Assembly: GCA_002294045.1 (NCBI GenBank)
Contig: DBEP01000102.1
Span: 25,172 to 57,658 of the forward strand
Reading direction: 5' to 3'
Origin: Lachnoclostridium sp. UBA903
GTDB taxonomy: Bacteria; Bacillota; Clostridia; Lachnospirales; Lachnospiraceae
Length of the DNA stretch: 32,487 nucleotides
This document shows, in pieces, positions 24,027 to 32,487 of this stretch. The position numbers were made by a program, and so were the translations under genes. The notes under the pieces are model-generated. The model had not been told where the DNA came from, ran no database searches, and worked only from the letters and a program-made list of their open reading frames with translations. Position 1 is the stretch's first letter, and every line of letters begins with the position of its first letter.

Positions 24027-24818
24027 TTACATATTACGGAATCTGTCATAACGAACTGCTGCAATTTCTTCCTCGGATTTTTCTTTATAGCGGTTTATAA
24101 AATCTACAATGCCTGTTCTAATCTGGCAGGCAACACTTTCCATATTATCAACGCATAAGGCTTCATTTTCTTCTATGATACGTTCCACAATTTTTAATTC
24201 TTTTAAATCCGCTGCGGTTATTTTCATGACCTCAGCCGCTTCCCCTGCTCTCTTGCTGTCTTTCCAGAGTATGGAAGCAAATCCCTCCGGCGACAATACG
24301 GAATAAGTGGCATTTTCAAGCATCCACACTTCGTTTGCCACACCTAAAGCAAGGGCACCGCCGCTTCCGCCTTCTCCGATGACGATGGAAAGGATGGGCA
24401 CCTTAATTCCGGACATTTCATAGAGATTTCTGGCAATGGCTTCTCCCTGTCCCCGTTCTTCCGCCTCAATTCCGCAAAAAGCGCCGGGAGTATCAATAAA
24501 ACAGATAATAGGGCGCCCGAATTTCTCAGCCTGTTTCATTAACCGGAGAGCTTTCCGGTAGCCGTCAGGATTGGGCATACCATAATTGCGCTTTACGTTC
24601 TGTTTTATACTGCGGCCTTTCTGCTGTCCGATAACGGTAACGGTAATATCATCGATGGTAGCAAGGCCCGCCACAATGGCACCGTCATCCCGGGAAACAC
24701 GGTCCCCGTGAAGTTCCATAAACTTATTAAATATGGCACTGATAAAATCCAAACTGGTTGGTCTTACCGTACTCCTTGCAATTAAAACCCGGTCCCAGGC
24801 AGTTAATTCTGCTGACAT
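24027..24818 (-). CDS. accA: Acetyl-CoA carboxylase carboxyltransferase, alpha subunit
   Basis: The 263-residue protein, with AccD, moves the carboxyl group from biotin to acetyl-CoA to make malonyl-CoA. It has the crotonase-type core with GRPIICFIDTPGAFCGIEAE and IGEGGSGGALALG, which form the oxyanion holes. The frame opens with TTG at 24833, but GGGAG lies 8 nt before the ATG at 24818, which is preferred. It is the last gene of the fatty acid operon, 24 bp after accD. Only a weak 5-bp hairpin (AAAAG/CTTTT, about 24010-24028) could act as terminator in the 16-bp gap to the AraC gene. Confidence 0.96.
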   Translation of the reverse strand: MSAELTAWDRVLIARSTVRPTSLDFISAIFNKFMELHGDRVSRDDGAIVAGLATIDDITVTVIGQQKGRSIKQNVKRNYGMPNPDGYRKALRLMKQAEKFGRPIICFIDTPGAFCGIEAEERGQGEAIARNLYEMSGIKVPILSIVIGEGGSGGALALGVANEVWMLENATYSVLSPEGFASILWKDSKRAGEAAEVMKITAADLKELKIVERIIEENEALCVDNMESVACQIRTGIVDFINRYKEKSEEEIAAVRYDRFRNM

Positions 24819-24842
24819 AGTATCATCTCCCAACCTTTAAAT

Positions 24843-25709
24843 TTAACTTTTCACAAGCATGGAAAGAGTTTGTTTTAACTTGTTGCGCTTTACGATTTTA
24901 TCAATAAACCCATGTTCCAGCAAAAACTCCGCCCTCTGGAAGCCTTCCGGCAGCCGCTGGCCGATGGTCTGCTCAATTACCCTGGGTCCTGCAAAACCAA
25001 TCAGGGCTCCGGGTTCTGCTAAAATAACGTCGCCAAGCATGGCGAAACTGGCCATAACACCGCCGGTAGTCGGGTCCGTTAATACCGGGACATATAACAG
25101 GCCGGCATCGTCGTGTTTTTTTAATGCCTGTGAGGTTTTTGCCATCTGCATCAGCGAAACGATACCTTCCTGCATTCTGGCTCCTCCGGAGCAGCAGAAG
25201 AGAATTACGGGAAGTCTCTGTTCCGTGGCTTTCTCTATCATCCTGGTGATTTTTTCACCCACTACTTTCCCCATGCTGCCCATTAAAAAATTGGATGCCA
25301 TAACACCGATTGCTACTTTCGTATCATCAATTCTGCCCTCCCCCGTAATAACGGCTTCATCCAGATTGGTTACGACTTTCATCAGCTCCAGTTTGGATTT
25401 ATACCCCGGAAAGTTGAGAGGGTCACTTACAGGAAGCTCCGTATCCCATTCGGTAAAACTGCCTTTATCCAGTATCATGCTGATTCTGGTACGGGGGCTG
25501 ATACGGAAATAATTTCCGCAGTTCGGACAGATATAATAATTGGCAACCACATCTTCGGTGTATATGATTTCATTACATTTCTCACATTTTTCAAATAAAC
25601 CGTCGGGAATCTGGGCCTCATCCAACGAGTCTTTTATCTTTTCACCCAGTTGAACCTGTTTAAGCCCCGCCGCATTACTGGGATATTTTTTAAACATTTC
25701 CTTCAGCAT
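24843..25709 (-). CDS. accD: Acetyl-CoA carboxylase carboxyltransferase, beta subunit
   Basis: The 288-residue protein is the zinc-binding partner of AccA. The zinc ribbon has Cys42, Cys45, Cys61 and Cys64 (CEKC and CPNC). The carboxyltransferase core contains FCCSGGARMQEG and LTDPTTGGVMASFAMLGD. Length and order are standard. It overlaps the end of accC by 20 bp and has a GGAGG ribosome site inside that gene, which suggests translational coupling. Confidence 0.97.
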   Translation of the reverse strand: MLKEMFKKYPSNAAGLKQVQLGEKIKDSLDEAQIPDGLFEKCEKCNEIIYTEDVVANYYICPNCGNYFRISPRTRISMILDKGSFTEWDTELPVSDPLNFPGYKSKLELMKVVTNLDEAVITGEGRIDDTKVAIGVMASNFLMGSMGKVVGEKITRMIEKATEQRLPVILFCCSGGARMQEGIVSLMQMAKTSQALKKHDDAGLLYVPVLTDPTTGGVMASFAMLGDVILAEPGALIGFAGPRVIEQTIGQRLPEGFQRAEFLLEHGFIDKIVKRNKLKQTLSMLVKS

Positions 25710-27063
25710 TCAGGCCTCCTTCTCCGGACAGCAGCCTTTCTACAAATCCGGTATCTGTTTTACCTTTTATATAATCCTCATGATTGATAATTTGGTACTG
25801 GAAATCAATGTTCGTATCAATTCCTTCAATTACCAGCTCACCCAGAACTCCGCGCATTTTCTGTATGGCAAGTTCACGGTTGGCATCATGTACCATAAGC
25901 TTTACAATCAGGGAATCATATGCGGTCGGTATCCGGTAACCCGCATAGAGGGCCGAATCAATGCGTACACCATTTCCGCCCGGCATATGCAGGCTGGTTA
26001 TCAGGCCCGGAGAAGGCATAAAGTTTTTTCCCGGATTTTCCGCATTAATCCTGCATTCAATAGAATGTCCGCGAATTTTTATATCCTCCTGGGTAAAGGA
26101 AAGCTTTTCCCCGCCTGCAATTTTAATTTGTTCCCTTATTAAATCAATACCGGTAACCATTTCGGTTACACCGTGTTCAACCTGTATCCTGGTGTTCATT
26201 TCTATAAAATAAAAATGATTCTCTTCATCCAGAATAAATTCTATGGTTCCCGCATTAGAGTAGCCTGCTGCCCTGGCAGCTTTCACCGCCATATTCCCCA
26301 TAACCTTTCTCAGCTTTCTATCGATTGCTGAGGAAGGAGCCTCTTCAATCATTTTCTGATGCCTTCTCTGGATGGAGCAGTCTCTTTCTCCTAAATGTAC
26401 CACATTCCCGTAATTATCAGCCAGTATCTGAAATTCTATATGTCTTGCCGCCGGAATGTATTTTTCAATGTACATGGTATCGTCACCAAAGGAATTCCTT
26501 GCTTCCTGGCCGGCTGTTTCAAAATGCTGCAGGAATTCACTTTCCGACCGGACAATACGCATACCTTTACCGCCGCCTCCTGCGGAGGCTTTAATCATCA
26601 CCGGATAACCCATCTCATCGGCAATTTTTTTCCCGTCCTTTGCGGTATATACTGCCTCCTTAGTACCCGGTACCACCGGTACACCGGCTTCCATCATGGT
26701 TTTTCTGGCTTCCGATTTGTTTCCCATTCTATCGATGACTTCGGGAGATGGTCCGATAAAGGTAATATTACATTTACGGCACAAATCGGCAAATTTACTG
26801 TTTTCCGATAAAAAACCAAAGCCGGGGTGGATGGCATCCGCTCCGGTTGCAAGCGTGGCACTTAAAATCCGGTCCATTCTTAAATAACTGTCTTTTGCGG
26901 GCATCGGACCAATACATACGGTTTCATCGGCAAGCTGGGCGTGCAGTGCGTCTTTATCTATATCAGAACATACGGCAACCGTGCCGATTCCCATTTCCCT
27001 GCATGCACGAATAATACGGACTGCAATCTCTCCGCGATTGGCTATTAATACTTTTCTTATCAT
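25690..27063 (-). CDS. accC: Biotin carboxylase of acetyl-CoA carboxylase
   Basis: The 457-residue protein carboxylates the biotin on AccB with ATP and bicarbonate. It has the N-terminal ANRGEIAVRIIRA, the ATP-grasp glycine loop ASAGGGGKGMRIV, and the active-site stretch FIEMNTRIQVEHGVTEM. The last normally reads EHPVTE, so a Gly replaces the usual Pro here. The frame opens upstream at a TTG, but GGGAG lies 9 nt before the ATG at 27063, and the family begins at that point. It overlaps accD and follows fabZ by 35 bp. Confidence 0.96.
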   Translation of the reverse strand: MIRKVLIANRGEIAVRIIRACREMGIGTVAVCSDIDKDALHAQLADETVCIGPMPAKDSYLRMDRILSATLATGADAIHPGFGFLSENSKFADLCRKCNITFIGPSPEVIDRMGNKSEARKTMMEAGVPVVPGTKEAVYTAKDGKKIADEMGYPVMIKASAGGGGKGMRIVRSESEFLQHFETAGQEARNSFGDDTMYIEKYIPAARHIEFQILADNYGNVVHLGERDCSIQRRHQKMIEEAPSSAIDRKLRKVMGNMAVKAARAAGYSNAGTIEFILDEENHFYFIEMNTRIQVEHGVTEMVTGIDLIREQIKIAGGEKLSFTQEDIKIRGHSIECRINAENPGKNFMPSPGLITSLHMPGGNGVRIDSALYAGYRIPTAYDSLIVKLMVHDANRELAIQKMRGVLGELVIEGIDTNIDFQYQIINHEDYIKGKTDTGFVERLLSGEGGLNAEGNV

Positions 27064-27098
27064 AGCTGGTGCTCCCATCTTAAACAATGATTCATTTA

Positions 27099-27521
27099 TT
27101 AACCTATGGCAAAGGTTAATTCCGCTTCGGCAAAAATCTTATCTCCGTCATATGCCTTGGCGTTAGCTACCCCCACATTGCCTTTTCTTTTTACCAATTC
27201 GACTTCCAGGGTCAGGACATCCCCAGGTACGATTTTATTCCGGAATCTTGCCCTGTTGATTCCCCCGAAATAGGAATTTTTACCTTTATTTTCTTCAAGG
27301 GATAAACATATGACGGCTCCCACCTGCGCCAGGGCTTCAATCACCAGAACACCCGGCATAACGGGTTCATCCGGAAAATGCCCGATAAAAAAGGGTTCAT
27401 TATAAGTTACACATTTACGCCCGACGGCACGTTTACCCGGTTCCAATTCATCAATTCGGTCTATTAATAAAAAAGGACTTCTCTGCGGTATAATTTTTTT
27501 TATATCATTTATATTTAACAT
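27099..27521 (-). CDS. fabZ: 3-hydroxyacyl-ACP dehydratase
   Basis: The 140-residue hotdog-fold enzyme removes water from 3-hydroxyacyl-ACP. The active site is His48 and Glu62 in IGHFPDEPVMPGVLVIEALA. The length is normal. AGGAGCAGG precedes the ATG. No FabA is present in the window. It lies between accB and accC, an order typical of clostridial fatty acid operons. Confidence 0.97.
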   Translation of the reverse strand: MLNINDIKKIIPQRSPFLLIDRIDELEPGKRAVGRKCVTYNEPFFIGHFPDEPVMPGVLVIEALAQVGAVICLSLEENKGKNSYFGGINRARFRNKIVPGDVLTLEVELVKRKGNVGVANAKAYDGDKIFAEAELTFAIG

Positions 27522-27585
27522 TTTCCTGCTCCTAACTTAATAAGAATCTGCAGCTTTATCTCCGGGCACTGTGATAATATGCTCA

Positions 27586-27618
27586 GGATGCCAAGGCATC
27601 CGTTCTGCCCGTAAGGGC
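27586..27618 (-). other. Paired hairpins in the accB-fabZ spacer
   Basis: The 120-bp spacer between accB and fabZ is the longest inside the operon. It has a 6-bp stem ggatgc/gcatcc (27586-27601) and, 5 bp on, a GC stem gccc/gggc (27607-27618). No T-run follows, so they are more likely RNA processing or stability elements than terminators. Confidence 0.4.
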
Positions 27619-27641
27619 TTTCGGTTCTCCGATTATGTGAC

Positions 27642-28076
27642 TTATAAGGGCCTTATTCTGACTAATGCCTGACCATACTCTACCATATCTTTATTTTTAA
27701 CTAAAATGGCCTCAACAACTCCATCATATGCAGATTCTATTTCATTCATTAATTTCATGGCTTCAACAATACCTATTATCTGACCCTTTTTAATTACATC
27801 GCCCACTGCGATATAAGGATCACTGTTTTCTGATTTCGCCGCATAGAAAGTACCTACCATAGGCGAAGTAATGGTAAACCTTTCGGAATCCGCTTCGTCA
27901 TTATCCGTTTGGGTCCCCGGAAAAGCAGGTGTAACCTGGATTTCTGGAGCCTGGCCGTAAACCGTATTCCGGTTAATTTCAAGTGACAGGCTGCTGTCAC
28001 CTTCCGTATACTTAAAAGAAGTTAAAGAAGACTCAGATACTGTCTGAATAAGCTTAATAATGTTTTTCATTTCCAT
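27642..28076 (-). CDS. accB: Biotin carboxyl carrier protein
   Basis: The 144-residue protein carries the biotin of acetyl-CoA carboxylase on Lys108 in IVEAMKLMNE. A structured N-terminal segment (1-38) is joined by a Pro/Thr/Asp-rich linker to the biotinyl domain (about 68-143), which includes the ITSPMVGTFY strand and the thumb-like KSENSDPYIAVGD insertion. The ribosome site is AGGAG. It lies 12 bp after fabF. Confidence 0.97.
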   Translation of the reverse strand: MEMKNIIKLIQTVSESSLTSFKYTEGDSSLSLEINRNTVYGQAPEIQVTPAFPGTQTDNDEADSERFTITSPMVGTFYAAKSENSDPYIAVGDVIKKGQIIGIVEAMKLMNEIESAYDGVVEAILVKNKDMVEYGQALVRIRPL

Positions 28077-28088
28077 AGCTAATTTCTC

Positions 28089-29324
28089 CTAACCTACGAA
28101 TTTCTTAACTAACAAACTGCCGTTATGACCGCCGAATCCCATAGAATTGCTGATTGCATAATTTACGGTTTTATCGGCCATCGGTTCTTTCGTATAATTT
28201 AAATCCAGTTCCTCATCCGGCATCTCATAACCGGCCGTGGCATGGATATAATTTTCCATAACAGATTTGACACAGGTAATGAATTCTACCGCCCCCGCCG
28301 CTCCCAGCATATGGCCGGTCATTGATTTCGTGGAATTGACATTCAGTTTATATGCATGATCCCCGAATGCCATTTTAATGGAACGGGTCTCAAATAAGTC
28401 GTTATGATGGGTGCTGGTTCCGTGGGCATTGATATAATCCACTTCCTCCGGTTTAATGTCTGCCTCCTTCACGGCCTGCAGCATAGCTCTTGCGGCTCCT
28501 TCTCCGTCATCACTTGGTGAAGTAATATGGAATGCGTCACAGGTTGCGCCGTAACCGGCTATTTCAGCCAAAATATGCGCTCCTCTTGCAACTGCATGTT
28601 CATAAGCTTCCAGTACTACAACGCCGGCACCTTCCCCCATGACAAATCCGCTTCTCTCTTTATCAAACGGAATAGATGCCCTGTAGGGATTGGTTTCCGT
28701 AGTCATGGCCGTCAAAGCAGAAAAACCGGCCACTCCGATGGGGGTAATTGCCGCTTCGGTTCCCCCGGCAACCATAACATCCGCTTCATTGCACTGGATA
28801 TAACGGCAGGCATCGCCGATGGAATGAGTTCCCGTTGCACATGCGGTTACAATATTGGTACATTTTCCTTTTAAGCCAAAATTAATAGCCACATTACCTG
28901 CCGCCATATTGGATATCATCAGAGGAACCAATAAAGGCGCAATTCTTTTTGGTCCTTTCTCCAATAACTTCCGGTGTTCTCTTTCAATTACCTGAAGGCT
29001 GCCGATTCCGGAGCCTACGGATACACCGATTCTTGTTAAATCCTCTTTCGCCAAATCCAGCCCGGCATCTTCAATCGCTTGGGCGGCTGCCGCTACGGCA
29101 AACTGGCAGAAGTTTTCCATTCTTTTCGCCGACTTGGGATCCATATACTTTTCAGGCTGAAAACCCTCAACCTGAGCCGCCAGCTTCACTTTGTAATCCG
29201 ACGTATCAAAATAATCAATCGGTTTAAATATGTTTCTTTTTTCCTTAATGCTGTTCCAAAAAGTATCTATATCATTTCCGATAGGTGAAATAACACCCAT
29301 GCCGGTAACTACTACTCTCTTCAT
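28089..29324 (-). CDS. fabF: 3-oxoacyl-ACP synthase II
   Basis: The 411-residue condensing enzyme extends acyl-ACP with malonyl-ACP. The catalytic triad is Cys162 (VTACATGTHSIGDA), His301 (NAHGTSTHHND) and His338 (KSMTGHMLGAAGAVE). The Cys-His-His pattern separates it from FabH. The length is standard. It follows fabG by 60 bp with a GGAGG ribosome site. Confidence 0.98.
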   Translation of the reverse strand: MKRVVVTGMGVISPIGNDIDTFWNSIKEKRNIFKPIDYFDTSDYKVKLAAQVEGFQPEKYMDPKSAKRMENFCQFAVAAAAQAIEDAGLDLAKEDLTRIGVSVGSGIGSLQVIEREHRKLLEKGPKRIAPLLVPLMISNMAAGNVAINFGLKGKCTNIVTACATGTHSIGDACRYIQCNEADVMVAGGTEAAITPIGVAGFSALTAMTTETNPYRASIPFDKERSGFVMGEGAGVVVLEAYEHAVARGAHILAEIAGYGATCDAFHITSPSDDGEGAARAMLQAVKEADIKPEEVDYINAHGTSTHHNDLFETRSIKMAFGDHAYKLNVNSTKSMTGHMLGAAGAVEFITCVKSVMENYIHATAGYEMPDEELDLNYTKEPMADKTVNYAISNSMGFGGHNGSLLVKKFVG

Positions 29325-29384
29325 TTTTGTAATCCTCCTTTAAGCTAGTACAGCCTTGCAATAATCCTCTTGAGTAACTCATTT

Positions 29385-30125
29385 TCAGATGCCCAGCCCG
29401 CCGTCCACCTGGATGGTCTGACCGGTAATATACGCGGCTTTATCCGAGGCCAGAAACGCGGCTGTTTCAGCGATATCCTCCGCTTCACCTAATCTTCTTA
29501 ACGGAATTAATCCGGTTACTTTCTCTTTCAGCTCATCTTTTAGTACCGATGTCATATCCGTATTGATATAACCTGGCGCTATGGCATTCACCGTAATTCC
29601 CCTTGAGCCCAATTCTTTGGCCAGGGATTTGGTCATTCCGATTACTCCTGCTTTTGCAGCACTGTAATTTACCTGACCCGCATTGCCGATTATCCCGGAT
29701 ATGGAGGAAATATTAATAATTCTTCCGCTTTTTTGTTTTAACATAAGCCTGGAAGCCTGCTTCATGCAATTAAATACTCCGTTTAAATTGGTATCAATTA
29801 CCGTGTTAAATTCCTCTTTTGTCATCTTAAGAATTAAATTATCCTTTGTAATTCCTGCATTATTTACTAATATATCAACTTTTCCGAATTGTTTTGTTAC
29901 CTCGGAAAACATCTGCTGTACCGCTTCATAATCAGACACATCCGCCTGATAAGCAATGGCTGTTCCGCCTTCTTTTCTAATTTTCTCGACAACTTCGTCA
30001 GCCTTTTCTTTGGACCCGCAGTAATTCACTGCCACTGCAGCACCATAGCGTGCAAAAGTAACGGCAATGGCTCTCCCGATTCCTCTGCTGGCACCGGTTA
30101 CGATTGCAATTTTATTCTCCAGCAT
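29385..30125 (-). CDS. fabG: 3-oxoacyl-ACP reductase
   Basis: The 246-residue short-chain dehydrogenase reduces 3-oxoacyl-ACP with NADPH. It has TGASRGIGRA (10-19), NNAG (88-91) and the catalytic Ser141, Tyr154 and Lys158 (QVNYSAAKAG). Its ATG overlaps the fabD stop codon in TAATG, so the two are translationally coupled. Confidence 0.97.
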   Translation of the reverse strand: MLENKIAIVTGASRGIGRAIAVTFARYGAAVAVNYCGSKEKADEVVEKIRKEGGTAIAYQADVSDYEAVQQMFSEVTKQFGKVDILVNNAGITKDNLILKMTKEEFNTVIDTNLNGVFNCMKQASRLMLKQKSGRIINISSISGIIGNAGQVNYSAAKAGVIGMTKSLAKELGSRGITVNAIAPGYINTDMTSVLKDELKEKVTGLIPLRRLGEAEDIAETAAFLASDKAAYITGQTIQVDGGLGI

Positions 30126-31045
30126 TACATAACCTCCTGTAACTTATCCAGATCTTCTATTTTTTCAACATTCAGTACTTTACATGACCGGTCAATTTTT
30201 TTAACAAATGCGGACAGTGTTTTACCGGGTCCGATTTCCACAAAAGTATCCACGCCGGCTGCTATGATGTTTTCCACACTTTGCTGCCATTTAACGGAGG
30301 AATACACCTGTTCTGCCAAAAGGTTACGGATTTCCTCTTTTCTGCGGATTATTTCCGCATTTACATTGGCAACGTAGGGAATTTCCGGTTCATGTATTTC
30401 TGTTTCTTTCAATGCCTCATAAAGTTTTTCTCCTGCTTCTTTCAGCAGGGGTGAATGAAAAGGACCGCTTACATTTAGGGTGACTACTCTCCTGGCCCCG
30501 TTTTTCATAAGCTCTTTACCGGCTTCCTCCACCGCCTTTTTTTCTCCTGAAATTACAGCCTGGCCCGGGCAGTTATAGTTGGCAACGGCAACAATGCCTT
30601 CCACATCCCTGCATATTTTTTCAATGAAAGCATTCTCCATACCTAAAACAGCCGACATAGCGCCGGCACCCGGTTCTGCTGCCTCCTGCATTAAGATTCC
30701 TCTTTGGCGTACAACCTGGATTCCTTCCTCAAAGCTCATGACTCCTCCGGCCATTAAGGCCGGATATTCTCCCAGGCTTAAACCGGCACATACCTCCGGC
30801 TTGATACCGGACTTCTTAACCTGGGCTAATATAGCCATACAGGTGGTAACCATTGCAATCTGTGTAAATTCGGTAATATTAATTCTATCATTTTCCTCAA
30901 AGCAGAGTTCTTCCATATTAATGCCAAGTATATGGCCGGCTTTCCGGTAAATATCTTTGGAGGTTTCAAATTTATCATAAAAATCCTTACCCATGCCGAT
31001 ATACTGTGCACCCTGCCCCGGGAATATAAATGCCACTTTTCCCAT
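30125..31045 (-). CDS. fabD: Malonyl-CoA:ACP transacylase
   Basis: The 306-residue protein moves malonyl from CoA to ACP. It has FPGQGAQYIGMG (8-19), the nucleophile Ser90 in GLSLGEYPAL, Arg115 and His197 in GPFHSPLL. The length is standard. It lies between fabK and fabG, 33 bp after fabK. Confidence 0.97.
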   Translation of the reverse strand: MGKVAFIFPGQGAQYIGMGKDFYDKFETSKDIYRKAGHILGINMEELCFEENDRINITEFTQIAMVTTCMAILAQVKKSGIKPEVCAGLSLGEYPALMAGGVMSFEEGIQVVRQRGILMQEAAEPGAGAMSAVLGMENAFIEKICRDVEGIVAVANYNCPGQAVISGEKKAVEEAGKELMKNGARRVVTLNVSGPFHSPLLKEAGEKLYEALKETEIHEPEIPYVANVNAEIIRRKEEIRNLLAEQVYSSVKWQQSVENIIAAGVDTFVEIGPGKTLSAFVKKIDRSCKVLNVEKIEDLDKLQEVM

Positions 31046-31078
31046 TCTTAATAATCATCCTCTTCTTTTAGAAATTCC

Positions 31079-32011
31079 TTAGAAGTGAAAATTCTTAATT
31101 AAATCTTCCGCTTCCTTTACAACTTCCTCTATAATTTCCTTACAGGACTGTTCCTTTGTTATAAGTCCCGCTATCTGTCCTGCCATAACAGAACCATTTA
31201 CAATATCACCCTCTGCAACGGCTTTTTTGAGAGAACCTAAGGTAAGCAGTTCCAATTCTTCAAAGCTTTTTCCTTCCTGTTCCAGCTTCTGATAATTTCT
31301 GGTCATATTGTTTCTGATGGACCGCACCGGGTGCCCCGTAGAACGGCCTGTTACCGCAGAATCAATGTCTTTTGATGAGATGATTCTCTTTTTATAATTA
31401 CTGTGGACTATGGATTCATGGGATACCACAAACCTGGTTCCAATCTGTCCGGCTTCTGCGCCCAGCATAAAAACGGCTGCCAGCCCTCTTCCGTCCCCGA
31501 TTCCTCCGGCCGCTATTACAGGAATTTTTACCGCATCCACAATCTGCGGAATCAGAGTCATGGTTGTCAGCTCTCCTATATGTCCGCCTGCTTCACAGCC
31601 TTCCGCCACTACCGCATCCGCACCGTACTTTTCCATTCTCTTGGCCAGAGCAACCGAAGCAACAACTGGTATTACAACGATTCCCGCCTCTTTCCACCTT
31701 GGTATGTAGCTTTCCGGATTACCCGCCCCTGTAGTTACAACAGAGACTTTTTCCTGAACTACAATTTGTGCAACTTCACCCGCATGGGGGCTCAATAACA
31801 TAATGTTAACTCCAAAAGGTTTATCCGTTAAAGCTTTTGCTTTCCTGATTTCTTCACGAACTGCTTCAGCCGGAGCATTTCCGGCCGCAATAATGCCAAG
31901 TCCTCCTGCGTTTGATACTGCCGCCGCAAGATGATGTTCCGCAACCCATGCCATTCCCCCTTGTACAATAGGATGTTCTATTTTCAATAAATCACATATT
32001 CTCGTTTTCAT
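31079..32011 (-). CDS. fabK: Enoyl-ACP reductase II (FMN type)
   Basis: The 310-residue TIM-barrel flavoprotein reduces enoyl-ACP. It is of the FabK type, not the triclosan-sensitive FabI type. It has PIVQGGMAWVA near the N-terminus, SNAGGLGIIAAG, the catalytic His144 in EGCEAGGHIGE, and phosphate-binding AAGGIGDGRG. Its place between acpP and fabD in a fatty acid operon separates it from nitronate monooxygenases of the same fold. Confidence 0.96.
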   Translation of the reverse strand: MKTRICDLLKIEHPIVQGGMAWVAEHHLAAAVSNAGGLGIIAAGNAPAEAVREEIRKAKALTDKPFGVNIMLLSPHAGEVAQIVVQEKVSVVTTGAGNPESYIPRWKEAGIVVIPVVASVALAKRMEKYGADAVVAEGCEAGGHIGELTTMTLIPQIVDAVKIPVIAAGGIGDGRGLAAVFMLGAEAGQIGTRFVVSHESIVHSNYKKRIISSKDIDSAVTGRSTGHPVRSIRNNMTRNYQKLEQEGKSFEELELLTLGSLKKAVAEGDIVNGSVMAGQIAGLITKEQSCKEIIEEVVKEAEDLIKNFHF

Positions 32012-32032
32012 GAATATATCCTCGATTTCTAT

Positions 32033-32263
32033 TTATTCAATACCTTTTCCCTTTAAATAATTAATGACATCATCCACAGTCACAAGATTGTTCAATTCCT
32101 CTGAGGGTATCTCTATATCATATTTTTCCTCTATAGCCATAACAAGCTCAAATAAATCCAGGGAATCTGCCCCCAAATCCTCTTTAAATGATGCGCTTTC
32201 CGTAATTTCACTTTCATCCACATTTAATTGTTCCACAATAATTTCCTTTAAGTCATTCAACAT
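32033..32263 (-). CDS. acpP: Acyl carrier protein
   Basis: The 76-residue acidic protein carries the growing acyl chain on a 4-phosphopantetheine attached to Ser34 in GADSLDLFELVMA. It is the first fatty acid synthesis gene in the window, 21 bp before fabK, with a strong AAGGAGATATATC ribosome site. fabH and a regulator, often upstream in this group, would lie beyond the right edge. Confidence 0.98.
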   Translation of the reverse strand: MLNDLKEIIVEQLNVDESEITESASFKEDLGADSLDLFELVMAIEEKYDIEIPSEELNNLVTVDDVINYLKGKGIE

Positions 32264-32313
32264 GATATATCTCCTTTTAGTTTACGTATTTTTTCCATAG
32301 AATCGGAATATAG

Positions 32314-32487
32314 TATAACTTATCGGAAGATGCTTTCTATCTTCCGATAAAAGGCGCTGCTTTTGCAACCTGCATCTGATTATAGGAACATGATTTTGTT
32401 CCTATAATATAACTTATCCGAAGTTGCTTTCCTAACTTCTGATAAAAGGCGCTGCTTTTGCAACCTGCATCCGACTATAGAAACATG
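32314..32487 (-). repeat. Tandem 94-bp hairpin repeats upstream of the fatty acid operon
   Basis: Unit 1 begins at 32314 and unit 2 at 32408; the second is cut by the window edge. Both units share a 31-nt identical core starting gataaaaggcgctgcttt. Each has a 12-bp stem (32320-32331 with 32339-32350; 32414-32425 with 32434-32445). In the second, an A-T pair is replaced by T-A on both sides, keeping the stem, with one mismatch elsewhere. A second 12-bp stem (32379-32390 with 32397-32408) joins the units. On the minus strand each unit ends in GTTATAxTATA. No T-run follows the stems. Confidence 0.75.

Noticed and set aside
1..32487. CRISPR arrays, insertion sequences, prophage genes, tRNA or rRNA genes
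   Set aside because: Looked for on both strands; no regularly spaced repeats, transposase or integrase motifs or RNA gene folds were seen.

Overview
The window looks like chromosomal DNA from a low-G+C, obligately anaerobic Firmicute, most likely in the Lachnospiraceae/Clostridium group. The evidence is AT-rich intergenic DNA, strong AGGAGG ribosome sites, some TTG starts, a FabK-type (not FabI) fatty acid operon, an anaerobe's oxygen defence set (flavodiiron protein, superoxide reductase, rubrerythrin, rubredoxin) and an Agr-like LytTR/GHKL signalling system with a clostridial type of peptide precursor. No phage, transposase, tRNA, rRNA or CRISPR array was seen.

Layout. 1-4.7 kb: a LacI regulator and a large GH94/GH149/GH161-type glycoside phosphorylase on the minus strand, behind an AT-rich leader with two nearly identical LacI-type palindromes. 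4.7-6.2 kb: an amidase-signature enzyme with a TTG start. 6.4-11.4 kb: an oxygen-defence island with flavodiiron protein, a CPHC thioredoxin-like protein, thioredoxin, a Crp/Fnr regulator, superoxide reductase, rubrerythrin and a 51-residue rubredoxin with a non-standard Cys pattern. 11.4-15 kb: D-lactate dehydrogenase, methylglyoxal synthase and, divergently, citrate synthase, with prominent palindromes between them. 15-16.6 kb: a membrane acyltransferase and a small two-helix membrane protein.

16.6-20.3 kb is the most interesting part. On the minus strand lie a LytTR response regulator, an AgrC-like GHKL kinase and a 47-residue AgrD-like autoinducer precursor (17553-17696, TTG start). The precursor and the regulator-kinase operon each have the same upstream element: two 10-bp direct repeats 21 bp apart, then a matching promoter core at the same distance. 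This is what an autoinducing AgrA-type circuit should look like. No AgrB protease is visible in the window. A 27-residue membrane peptide and about 700 bp of DNA without a good gene follow.

20.3-24 kb: a membrane protein with a YcxB-like C-terminus, then a GH29 alpha-L-fucosidase divergent from an AraC regulator. 24-32.3 kb: a complete type II fatty acid operon read leftwards (acpP, fabK, fabD, fabG, fabF, accB, fabZ, accC, accD, accA). Upstream of acpP, at the right edge, are tandem 94-bp repeats that form hairpins with a compensatory base change.

All family calls come from reading motifs; no database search was possible.
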